Assembly: GCA_035582835.1 (NCBI GenBank)
Contig: JAYKAV010002788.1
Span: 315,040-379,039, forward strand
Source: Phoebastria nigripes
Lineage: Eukaryota; Chordata; Aves; Procellariiformes; Diomedeidae
DNA length: 64,000 nt
Direction of reading: 5' to 3'
Position 1 is the first letter of the stretch, and each line of letters starts with the position of its first letter. The position numbers and the translations under genes were made by a program. Positions 37,101 through 48,851 of this stretch are shown here, piece by piece. The notes under the pieces were generated by a model. The model made no database searches and was not told the DNA's origin. It saw nothing but the letters and a program-made list of their open reading frames with translations.

Positions 37101-39051
37101 GCGACCTTCCATGCTCATCAAAGTGTCCTAAGCAGGATTCTGTACTGGGCAGGTGGANGTAGTGGAACTCTTCAAGACTAATTTCAGGATTAAGTTATAT
37201 GAAATTTAGAAAAATTGCTTAAACTTTATAATAAGGAGAACTGAAGTCCATTTCTTATTCAAAATCAGCTTGAAAACAAAACCAAGTTAGCAGAATCTTG
37301 TGGACCCATAAAAAAGAAAATGTGCCTGAAAGAGGTCTGTTATTACTTCTGTAAGAGCAGTCCCCCTTTAAGTTTAGCTTGCTTTGTTTTTTGAAAGACC
37401 TGCTAGTTATCTTGCGAGAACTAGATGAAATTTGACTAGCGAATATTAGACANGATGAAAGTAGTTGACATGTATCAGATATACAGAGGTGAAGGACAGC
37501 ATGGAATAATGAGCAGAATTATCAGAAGTCAAACCCCAGAAAGTCTTACATTATTCCCAAATCCTATGGTTTTACAATACACCATAATTACACATTACCA
37601 TGTCTGATCCTCATTCTACCCAGGTCCCTGCAAGATATGGCTAGTTTGTTTACTTCTGTCTGTCCAGATACTGTGATTTTACTAATACATATCAGAAAAT
37701 TTTGAGCTCTTAATTCCACTGCTGCTGACAGGAACAAAGCTTCTGAGCATGATAGAATGTTAGAGATTCACAAGACAGAAATGGAAAAGATAATGAAAAA
37801 CCCAAACGGAGAGACTTAACTGTCCTGGGGATGTGACACCACAAACCAGAAGCATGGAGCTGGTTAATGAACAGGATCACATGCACTAGCAAGAATAAGA
37901 AAACAGGTAGATTAATGACCTGAAGTTTCACAGACTGAGTTCACACAATGAAACATATACAGTACAAAAGGCTGCATGTCAAAAAAAAAAAAAAAAAACA
38001 AAACCCAAAAAACTCAAGAGAGAAAATCTCTTGGGTAACTTTTGCAAATCTGAGATACTGCCAAACTAGGTGAGCTCTTGTTCAACAAATAGATCAATAA
38101 GCCCTCTTCCCTCGTTTACAACTATATATATGAAAGCCAATCCAATAGGCGCTAATGCTTAGCACTGTGCCACCTAATCAGCATCCTCATTCCAGAGGCA
38201 TCATCAGGAACTGAGATTTATGTGCTAAGCGCATTTTGAACATTCAGAAAATCATTATCGTTACAGTGATGGATGCCCAAACTAAAGCAAGGGCAAAAAG
38301 ACAAGTAGACAGATGTGAGAAAAGGGGAAAATAATATGTAATTCATATATGTCAACCTGATTCACATAAAGCAGCACAACTAAGGCAGTTATGAAAAAGT
38401 AATTTTACATAAACAGCTGAGGCGTCTTGCAAATAAAATACAATAAATTCTCTGGTGGAAGGACATTGATAGAGCAACGGAAATGGAGGTGAAAGCTACA
38501 CAAAGCACTGTAAAGACCAAAAAAGAACAAAGTGAAAAGGTTAAGTTACCTGTAGGTAGAACATGGTTTTACAGTTACTATGGATAGTAGCTAATATGGA
38601 TAAGGGAGAGGAAAGATACAAATGTAACAAGCAGGCGGATCTGGAAAACTGCTTGTATTGTCCTCATTGAAGCTAAGGGTATTCTGATTTGCTGAAGTTA
38701 CACTGAAGTTCACAAAACATGCTCAAGAACAGACACCCAAGAGACAGGCTGGACTGCAGGACTGAATAGAGGTAGATACGGTAGTGCTGGAGAGAGATCA
38801 TCAAGTCATCAGTGAGGAAGACAGCTGACCAAAGTCACCTGAGGATAAAACGTGACAAATGAAGCGTTGCAGAAGTGTCAACAGCAGAGGACAGAGTTGG
38901 AAGATGACTTCAGTGGCGCTGGGCACAGAGAAAGGGTATCCCCTTAGGTCAGTCAAGCAGCCGGTCTGGTTTCTGCATGTTCTTTCTGGTGTCTGACATG
39001 AACGCAAACCATGGTATTAACACCCACACACGCCTTTCTCTCCTTGCACAG
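34112..39051. other. Non-coding AT-rich stretch
   Basis: ORFs are 112 codons or shorter with no recognised product. A18 lies at 37981-37998, followed by an A/C-rich tail, with no recognisable processed pseudogene before it. N bases lie at 36247, 37158 and 37453. Confidence 0.65.
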
Positions 39052-39229
39052 GTGCAGCACAGGCGGTTCTGCTCCAGTGCCAGCTTTTGAGCACCACAGT
39101 AGCTCTCCAGGCACAGAGTACATCTGGAGTGAGCGGCTGCATCCTTGCCGTGGACCTTGCAGAAACCAGTCTCCACAGCAACCAGTGCAAGCCTGGGAGA
39201 GTGCAGCTGGTGTTGTCTGTCGGGTTTAA
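39052..39229 (+). other. Weak candidate terminal exon
   Basis: A pyrimidine tract ending TTTCTCTCCTTGCACAG (AG at 39050-39051) is followed by an open frame of 59 codons ending in TAA at 39227-39229. The segment is GC-richer and has more CpG than its surroundings. The predicted peptide has five Cys, including a PCRGPC motif, but no family is recognised. The minus strand is also open here (112 and 85 codons), which argues for base composition rather than coding. Confidence 0.15.
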
Positions 39230-40727
39230 AAAGGGTACATCCAACTTGCAGTGTGGATTTTTTCCTGAGTGCAATCGTTAACACCAAATTATTGTTTGTT
39301 TGAGACTTAGAAGTAAGGAAGGTAGTGCTTTCTTCATGCAGAAAAATACTGCAAAATTACCATTACTTATCAAATAAAAAATAATTGACATCAACCAGCA
39401 CAGAATAAGATACTTCTTCTTTGATCAGTAGTACTTTATACAACTACTAGCGTCATTTCTTTTAAATGAAACAAAGCAGTAAATAACAGACTAACATCAA
39501 GAATCACACCAAGAATACAATTACCTGCTGAACAAATCCTGCAGATAAGCTTGAGTTTACTGGACAACTATTTTATTTGCAGGAAAGTACTGGTAATAAA
39601 TGATTGTTACAGACAGGTATAATAATTTTAGAGACATTACAAAACCACTTTTTGCTGTGAAACAAATGAGATTCACCTGTAGCACAAATAACGCTACTAA
39701 GGCTGAACAGTCATTCTCCACACCGAGAAAATACATGTCAGTTGAATTTCACACACATATACATTAAATCCTTAAATACGAACTGTTAAAATGAAAAAAA
39801 AAAGTGCCTATTTTTCATTTCCAAAATACTTCAAGAAGATGGAAAACCTCCTGCTATGGTAATACATTTTCTTGGTGCTAATTACTGAGAACAAAAAGAG
39901 CTACACACCTTAGTAATTATACAACTTCCTCTAGTGAGAAAGGCACAAAAAGTCTGATTCTTGTTTGCAAAAAGCCGCTTTTCAACGCTCTGCCTTTGAA
40001 AAGGTAATTTGCAGCTGTTCCAATGCCCTCTTATCCTGCCATGTAAGTTTGAGTAGACTTAAATAGAGAGCATTTCCTTGGTTCCACATAACTTCTCAAA
40101 TTTCTTGTATCTGTTAAAAATTAAAATTCTAAGTAAGAAAACTGAGACTACTCTTCTTTAAAACAATCAGNTTTCAGGGGAATTTATTTATTTGTTCTTT
40201 TCTGGAATAAAAGTGATACTTTTGTGGGCATTTTCCAGAGACAAAACACTACTCTGGCCAACTTTAGGTTTATTTCACTCCACAAGATCTTATCCTGCTT
40301 TTCTCTTAACTTTGTGTAAGCACACTTTGAGTTTCTTTTTGCTTCTGTTTAAATGTTATTGCAAAACCACCAAAAGCTCTGAGTGAAATAGTCATCATAA
40401 AGGAAAAAGCAAAATGGCTAATTTGACCATGAGTAAATCCATGCTTTAGAGAAGTTTAGACCAAAATCGATGAACAGATCAAATCCCTTTTTAATTATAT
40501 GCAACTGAGATCACATTTAACTGTTCTACCATAGCCCCTTTACAGTTTAACAATGTAAAAATGAAATTTTCCCAGCCCTTGCCCTTCCCAGACTCTTTAT
40601 CCTTCTGGTCCCTACGTTACGCTATGGAAACCAAAAGGATATCATGATGTGATTCTGAATTGTGTGATTTTGTGTGTTTTAAAAAGACAGTCAGATAATT
40701 AAAGTGGGTAACCACTGGTTCTTGTTT
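39230..40727. other. Non-coding AT-rich stretch
   Basis: Nothing beyond short ORFs is seen. One N lies at 40171. Confidence 0.7.
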
Positions 40728-40750
40728 GGGGGGGTAGGGGAGGAGGTGGG
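40728..40750 (+). repeat. G-quadruplex motif 1
   Basis: A G7 run, TA, a G4 run, AGGAGGT and a final GGG fit the four-tract rule (loops 1, 2 and 7). It sits in AT-rich DNA. Confidence 0.7.
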
Positions 40751-43700
40751 AAAGAGAATAAACCTTCTTCGTTATCTCAGAATTCTTCACGGTTTGAGAA
40801 ATCCTGGAATATCGCTTCCCATTTACCTTTCTTCCAAACAGAAGCNCCCCAATTCTGTTGCTCTTCCTGACCATTTCTGTAGGCCCTCTCTGTCCCTTCC
40901 TAACTTTGCTGTGTGCTTTATAAGACTGGAGGCTTAGAGGTGCGTTTAGTGCTCTTAGCCTGGTAGATGGCACTTTCAATTGTGTGCTCTTCCTCCTTCA
41001 TTCCTTGTCAGTTCTCTCCCCGGGTGCTGCTGGGTTGTGTTCTCAAATACCACAGTCAATGATCTCTTTTCATTTAGACTTATGTTAAATACACTTATGA
41101 GCAAAGAATTAAAACTCAAAAGATTATATATCAAGATCAGGTTGAGAAATGCCGGATATAAAGTATGCATTTACCCTGCACTAAAACAAAAGTAGTCTCT
41201 TCTTCTGTCAGCTTGCAGAGCAGCAATAATATGAGCTGATAGTGACAGAACAGGAGTAGGCTTCCTGAAAACTGGAAGGCAGGCTGATTCCAGTTTAAGG
41301 TATGGGAGGCCATGTATCTCTAAGCCAGGGACAAAAACCAAGCGTTCCAGAATTGCTCCAAGCACACCCTAACATTTCCAAAAGCTGCATAATATTTTCT
41401 GCTTAATATTTAGCACAGCAATTAACATCAAGCCCCTGGTCTTCACGTCTTGTGCTTAGGCTTCACTGCGCTGAAAAAAAAGAGCCCCCCCATGACTACT
41501 CATTTTGACATCCATCTAGAGGACCATCCCCCTTTGTCAGACAGACCAAATTCCCAAGAACCAATCTCTAATTCAGCAAAAGAGCTTAGGCAACTGTTTC
41601 AGTATAGATACTCATAGTATTGGGGTCAGGGACAGAGGCAGAGCTCATGGGTTTGGTTTATGTACTCGGTCATAAGTGGGCAGCTTTTGGCAAATAGAAA
41701 TAGGCATCCATGCAACAGACCAAGGACGCTGCAAGTACTTTCCAAAAACAGACACACCACAGGGTTGGTAATAAAATGCAGGGTTGGTAATAAAAGACAA
41801 ACGGCTTTTACTTGTGTCTCTTCTGGTGATTTATTTCATAAGGTTGGACAAATCACTCTGCCAACCTGTACCATAGTTTCTCAGGTACAGGCTGAAGACA
41901 ATTACGCTTACTTAAATTTAGGAGGAATCATGGAAGGTTCATTTAAAAGATTTTTATGAATGTCAAGCAGGAAGTTTGAGTAAAAAGTAATCTCGATCTC
42001 ACAGAAGTAATATAAAGCTGCATACAAACTGAACCACACCTTCCACAGCCTCTCTCATCTGGTTGTTGCAAGCCAATGCATGTCTGTCAGCAGCTACGGC
42101 AAAGTATACAACTGAAGAGAGAGACAACATAAATATCTCTTTTTGGTCCATTTAAGCAAAGATTGCTTTTTAAAAAGGAATGTGCATCTGTATCTCCAAA
42201 TCATATCCTTATCTTGCCAGTGGCTATACTCCTCACCCAAATTAAGCCAGGATTTGGCACACTAATAATCAATAATTAAGTAGCAAAGATAATTATAGAG
42301 CCAATGGGGAATTTACAGAGAGGAGTTGTTAGTTTATAAGTTGATTTGCATTCTAACAGGAGTTTTATTATGAGGCCTGTGTAGCTGTCAGTAGCAGGCA
42401 CCTGGAAGGAGGTCCATGGCTTTCTGCCACCCTCAGAATTTAGACCATTTCAAAGCAGAACACTTGTTAGGAGGTGAAGAAGGAAAAGGCAAATAGTTGT
42501 CTTTGCTAACAAAAGCAATTTCCAACCAAGTATCAATTTTAGCACCCCCCACAAGTGACAGAAAAGTGCAATGAAGCCAGTGAAGCAGTGCTGCCTGTCT
42601 TCTGTTTTGCCAGTGTGAGTCATTCATTCACTATTATCCTGGGCTCCAGCTGCCTTGTCTAATGAGGCTAATGAACTGTCCGCTACATCTCTCTGACATT
42701 ACCGACACGGAATTGAATAACACAGTACGACTTGGAAAAAGTAGATGCAAAAATGTGTTGAAGTAAATGAATCTGCATATCTGAAGGAGTACAGCAGGCA
42801 TCACGCTCCTTCCTCTTCTCATTTGAACATCTCTTCTTGCACGTTTCAAAAGATTTCACTTGCAACATTTTTCAGTTTCTCACATTGTTATTAAAGAGCT
42901 TTTCTTTCCTGTCCAAGTTCCTACACTATACCTATCACCGTAGGATCCATGTGTCTGTATAAGTGAGTAAATAACTACTTATTAAACAATGTTTTAGTAA
43001 CAGTGGTTATTAAACATTCACCTTAACCCAACTTCTTCTCCTGCTGTTAAAAAAGTTGCAATACTTTCAGTGAATATTTTCACGGATGTTAATTTCTTGG
43101 TTGGTAACTCAGTTATGGGGCAGCGTGATTTCCTGTAGTGCAGAATAACACGACAAAGACTATTCAAAAGACACTTTCAGATTGGTGATTATGTGAAATT
43201 GAAGTGACAAATAGGTTTGGGATTAGTATTATGAGTAACAGTCTTCTCACTGAGCTGGAGTAAATTGGTTACAACTGGAAGGCTTCCCCTCCTGAGAGGG
43301 GAAAAGTCCTTGGGCAGGCTGTTGAACAACACCATGGCTTTTCCTATCTGGCCTGCCTTGAAGTCTGGCACTGCTGCATGTCCTCCCCTCTACCCCAGCC
43401 ACACAGAACGGAGAGCAGAAAGACTAATCTCAGTGAGACCTCAGCTGGTACAGAAGCAAGCAGGACTTGCAAGATGGTTCACTTTGTCTATCTGATTCCC
43501 AGTGAGGAACCACTACAGTAAGATTAACTTTTACAATAAATTAATTTCCAACTTTAACATAACAGCAATAGGGACAAGTTTGCCCAGGACTCCACGAAAG
43601 TGAGCACATCTGATCTGTAAAGCCGAGATAACAGCATACAAATTTTACTTGTGGAAAAAAGTACTTTGAAATACCGGAATATAACCAGCTAATCTAGCTA

Positions 43701-46700
43701 GATCCATCTCCGTTTAAGGGCAATAAATGACTCTAACACACGCAGACTAACTCAGCTCCTACTGAATTAAACAGTGGGATCCAATTTGTCTTTGGTTAGT
43801 ATCAACCCACGATATATTACCTCTGACCACAAAACTAGAACTCTACTGGTATATTTATATTTATAAACTGAAAGAGTATTTATCTAAAGGGCGCTATGTC
43901 AAACTCTCATTTTAAATTATTTGTTGACGCATTTTGTTACAGGAGAAACTTGACACACTTTCATAGAGGAAAGAAAACAATAATAAGATGGGGAAAACAA
44001 GCTTCTGGTTGAAGAGAGAAGATGAGGATAAATAAATTTGACAGATGTTGATGAGTATGATTTGACAAACATTCACCCTTTTGAGATTCTGAATAAGTAA
44101 GTAAAGCACAGGGAATGCAAACCACGCAAGAGCATTTTAGGACAGAGTAACATAACAAAATCATAGAAGAGAATGAGCATTATTTGAGCTCTACTATTAT
44201 ATTATTGTGCTATTGACTCAAAACATACCATTACTGCACACATACAATAAGGTATAATAAAGTAAGGTACTGTATTTCCTATAATTTTTTTTTCCTGTTT
44301 TGAACAATTATTTTCCACTAGTTAAAAACCTATGCTGAAAGTACAAGCAATTCATGGAGAACTATATGGACTGAAGTGACTGTAAAACCACAACCAGAGA
44401 AAAACAGCCTTCTCCAAAGGACAGACCAGATAATCTAAAGGAAGCTCCACAGATGTAGCCTACAGAGACCACTTGGCTCCTGTCACCTCCGCTAATGACT
44501 AAAAGTTAAGCAGTCTGAAATGTTACTTTCAACTCGAATAAGTAGAACTTTAGAAAAATTCAGTTAATTCCCAGGTCTTGGACTCCTGCTTTTGGTGTGC
44601 AATATTATAGTCTGATTCCAGAAGAGCCTGAAATACTTGAGTTATTTTTCTGTTAATATGTTCTGGTCTTCAGCTTGCCACTGAGTTAGGTTTTGATCAG
44701 CTTCCAATGAAATCAATGGATGCCCAGAGGAATAAGCACCCAAAATCTTAAGGCACACTTTAGGGAAATCAGCACCTTTCACATGCTTATGTCTATCTTT
44801 ACATACAAAAATAACTTCTAAATTCTGGCCCTTATTTTCTCAATTTCTCATATTAATTAGTTTGAAATTGGAATAATAATTACCCATCTTTCAAATGCTT
44901 TGATATTCTCACAAAGAAACCTCTATGGAAATAAAAATTCTTAACATTTCTCAACTCTTTTGCCATTGAAAGCAAGTATTTTTATTAGCATGACATATGC
45001 CCTAGGAGCAATCACTTCTTATGTTTCATGATACAAGTAATTAATGTTTTTATTCAACTTACCCAAGCCTGTGAATAGTATTTCAAGTGGGTTCCGCCCT
45101 CACCTACCTAATATCAACCATATGGTAGGAAGGAATAATTACTGTTTATTAAGTCTACATTAAACTTTTCAGAGAACAATTTTATGAGATGCCATAAGGT
45201 CGTATACTTACTGCAGTCATTAATCTTCTCTGGGCGTCTTTAATCAAGCAGCTCTGTCAGAACCATTAAATGATGTTAGGCCTAAGCTCTTTAATTATTA
45301 TCCAGGTTTTTATTTTTAAGAACCAAAGTGTTACTGAATTATTTTCACGTGTGAAATTGCTCTGTTTCAAGCTCTGGATGACCCTTAGAATCAGGTTCAC
45401 CTTATAAATATAAAGTACATTTTTAAAATGGCTTCTGAATCTGTAGTGAAAACACCATATGACCATGACATGCTGGTTTTAGAATTACAGTGAAGTATTC
45501 ATGTAAAGAAGTCAGGAGATGGATACCACATTTCTAACACAAAGAAAAATAAAAGGAATCAAGCAAGTAACATTTAAAGTTGGTAGACAAAGTTCACAGA
45601 AGAGATAGGTATAAAATGTCCAGTAAAATAGCCGCAAAACATTGAATAGAATACTTTTAAGGGCTATTGGCATTGCTGCATGGTACTTACAAAGGAAGCC
45701 AGACTAAGCACAGTTTTCACTCGGATTAATATCACTAGTTAGACAACATTTAACCTTTCAATTCATTAAGGATTCTATTAAATGAATCCTGGGTCCCTAC
45801 AGCAGATTATACACTCATAAAATTTCTGGTCCCCTCTTAAATACTGCAGGTCCAAAGAAGCTCTTATTTCACATAAATCAAAAGGTGCTCAGTGAGAAAT
45901 GACCATTTTTTTCTAATTATGGATCTGCAAATAAAATGTATGCATTACCTTAGCACATAATTGAACAATACAGTACAGCAAAGGAACTGAACAAAGACAG
46001 AAAGATCCAAAATATGACAAGCAAACCCATGATATATTTTCAATAAAGAATTAAAAAAATGTTTAAAAATCTTGAGGTTTGTGGAAGAAAATAATATTCA
46101 TAGCAACTTTTAAAAGACAAACTCTTTCAAGAGATCATAAACAATAACATTAAAACATAAAGAAAGCCTGTTGGGTTTTTTTTCCAGTTGCCTGCTATAA
46201 AATCTGAATGATTCCTGCAATATATTCTCAGGAATGAAGTTTGCCACTCATTATTTCCAAGTGCAGGTGAAAAATAGACATCTCCTTATTAGCATTACTA
46301 GCACATGAGTTCAGTTGTTAATGTTGCTGATGCAAAATACAACTGTTCATAAACATAGGATCTAGAAAGTGTGTATTGATGGTGCGCTTTACATATTACT
46401 TCTTACACTTCTTTTTAAATTGTCTGGGCGTTTTAATGACAAAATTTTCCTAGTAATAAAAATACTAGAATACTTTCTGGTAGATATTCACATTTTAAAA
46501 TGCTGAGAAATGTGAAAAGTGCTGAGGAAAATTTCTTCCATCTGAGTATTTCTAAGGAGAAACCTGAAGTTTTTTACCTCAAAATCTTCTAGTGACTTTT
46601 TTACAACTGTCTGCATCTGAAATGTAAGAAAACACAACAAAAATTTAAAAACAATATGCTGATTTTTGTTATTGGTTTGGGAGTTCTGGGTTAACTGAAA

Positions 46701-46844
46701 CCTAAGATGGGCAATCAACCAAGCTGAAGAACCAGATCCTTAGGGAAGGAGTGGCCACAACAAACATTTGCAGTCACTTCATTAATGTACTTCAGCCAGA
46801 CTCCCACAAAAACATTTTCATTTCCATCAGCACTCTATCAGCTA
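40751..46844. other. Non-coding AT-rich stretch with possible regulatory sequence
   Basis: It holds the tandem pair at 41760-41797 and a small inverted repeat TTCCCCTC/GAGGGGAA at 43284-43303. At about 42225-42420 a dense mix of homeodomain-type TAAT sites, CCAAT and a perfect octamer ATTTGCAT (42344-42351) could be a conserved non-coding element; this is inference only. ORFs are 99 codons or shorter. One N lies at 40846. Confidence 0.6.
41760..41797. repeat. 19-bp tandem duplication
   Basis: CAGGGTTGGTAATAAAATG (41760-41778) is repeated at 41779-41797 with differences only in its last two bases. Confidence 0.9.
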
Positions 46845-46870
46845 TTTGGTCTTGTGTAAACAAGACCAAA
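46845..46870. repeat. Perfect 10-bp hairpin
   Basis: TTTGGTCTTG (46845-46854) pairs perfectly with CAAGACCAAA (46861-46870) across the loop TGTAAA. It is too short for a microRNA precursor and has no T run, so no terminator or RNA gene is inferred. Confidence 0.8.
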
Positions 46871-47830
46871 GCAGGTACTTCACGTAGGCTGTACACCTAG
46901 AGCAGCCATTGCAGATGTTTCCTCCAAACCTGTGACAAGATTTCCTGTACATTCTCTGAAAACAATCTCATTTTCATGCTGGGGAAACACACTGTTTCTG
47001 TCAGGATGATAAAGGTGCCACTTCGTACCAATCAGGCTGGTGGATGGTTAATTGCATGGGTTCACGGATTAATATTCTGGGATCAACACTCTCAGAGGGA
47101 AATCTGATGTTCGCCACTCCATTTCCTTTCCCCGTGCACACTTTTCAACTTTATTAGATTTTTTGCTGATTTGCTTTATATAGCAAATTATCAGAAAAAC
47201 TAACAGCGCTCCACATTTGGGTCTTTAAAAATTACTTTGTCAACGATGTTGACTTCTCAGTGTTGCAAACAAGAAACCTTGGGTAATAATATGGCTACGT
47301 TTGGTAACAACTGTGAAAAAGTAGGCAAGAGTAGGGACAATAAGTGAGCTACCATATATCTTACTGTTTGCAATGACAAAAGTACACAGGCCTTTAGGAG
47401 AGCGCTTTGGTTTTCTAACCACTATATGCAGCACAACAGTGTTTTGTTTTATAGACTTATTTCAGTCAGTGACTAAAGGTATAAATACTCATACCAACTA
47501 TTCTCACAAACTTTTATCTTTTATCCTCACATAATTTTTTAAATTACAGCAAAAAATCTCTGCCCATAAGCAGTTTTCATTCTAATGTAGTTAAATAGTA
47601 ATCTCACTAATATTGGGGGGGTTTAGTAGGGTAACTTCCCTTTAGTCAAGATTCACATCTTGAATATTCCTTTGGCACAAGGAAGTGAAGCTCCTCATTC
47701 TGAAATGCAAGAGTAGGTTGGTCCTTCTGAAACCAGCCCAAGGTGGTATGACCTGGTTTTCCCCTGGCCAGAGGGTTGGTGTGCTTGTGGCCATCTGCCA
47801 AGGACATGCTCCATCTCATGCTTCCCACAG
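46871..47830. other. Non-coding AT-rich stretch
   Basis: No gene or repeat is recognised. A 77-codon minus ORF (47646-47879) overlaps the candidate exon that follows and is not favoured. Confidence 0.65.
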
Positions 47831-47926
47831 CACCGCTCTGAGTGGAATCATAAACCACTGTGAAGGGAAGCAAGGACAAGGGCTACTCCCACTCCAACCT
47901 GCTGAGGGAGTTTTACACTGCAAAGA
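47831..47926 (+). other. Weak candidate internal exon (96 bp)
   Basis: The acceptor-like CTCATGCTTCCCACAG ends at 47830 and a good donor-like GTAAGT begins at 47927. The 96 bases between them keep exactly one plus frame open, with the same codon phase at both ends. The encoded 31 residues include a pair of Cys, spaced NHCEGKQ…LHCK, and match nothing I recognise. A lncRNA exon or chance are equally possible. Confidence 0.15.
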
Positions 47927-48816
47927 GTAAGTATTTGAAGAGAGGGAGAGTAAGGACAGAGTATGGAGGAGGGAACGCTGCTGGCAGGATATTGATGGCA
48001 TCTCTGCAGTCCTGAACAGGGTACTGCAGATGTTGACCTCTGTGTCTTCCTGCTATGCTCCACCACGAGGGAAATTTGGCAGCAGATGGTTCTGTTAATA
48101 CTTACACATGAACATTATAACTTACATGCGCTACCAGTGAGAGAGCCTGGAGGAGGCAGGCAGGTCTGGCAGTTGGCTATATGTTTTATCCCACAGACAG
48201 TACTGCCTTTCCTGAACAGGCTGCTGTGGCTGCCACACTTCAACAGGGAATTCATCTGGTGCTGCAAAATATCAGCCAAAATATCAGTACAGCTAAATAC
48301 GCAGGAATTAATTTGAATGGAAATAAGAATGAGGGGCATGCAAAACCAAAGAAGAAATTAAATAAGTAAAAAAACCTGCTTTCCAAATGTCAACTAAAAT
48401 GTCTTTTCCTCTGGGCTCTCTAAACATTGTAAGAGGAATTCAGAAGGGGACAATAACAGATGTCAACAGAAAGATCAGATCCTTTGAAGAGAAAGTGTCA
48501 TCAAAAAAGGTGAAGTATGGATCCTATTCATAATATAATTTTTGAAAACGCATAATCAGTCCCTTTGAGGAAACTCAACTAATGCTAAGTGAAGTACCCT
48601 TTCCATGCTAATGAAGTTCCTAGGGCTCGCAACATCTAGAAGTCATTACCAAAATGTCCTCCAAAGGTACAGGAACCATACAGAGCCCATGCAGTAAGGA
48701 AGAGGAAGTTTTCTTTGTCTGAGAGACACTCCCTTGCAAGTGCTATCCCTTCACAGAGGTAGAGCCTCAAGCAACCCAGAAAGGTCACTGGTGTTCTTCA
48801 CCCTTTAGCCATTTCC
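47927..48816. other. Non-coding stretch
   Basis: Short ORFs on both strands (76 codons or fewer) and no recognised repeat. Confidence 0.65.

Positions 48817-48843
<27 letters not shown>
48817..48843. repeat. A27 homopolymer
   Basis: This is the longest homopolymer in the window, followed by a purine-rich tract. No retrotransposon or processed pseudogene is recognised upstream, so it is not called a poly-A tail. Confidence 0.85.

Positions 48844-48851
<8 letters not shown>

Noticed and set aside
39195..39220. Start of a miR-138-like sequence (AGCTGGTGTTGT)
   Set aside because: Only the first 12 bases agree, the rest differs and no hairpin is present.
48817..48843. Poly-A tail of a processed pseudogene
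   Set aside because: No recognisable gene sequence lies upstream and no target duplication was seen; the flanks are purine-rich simple sequence.
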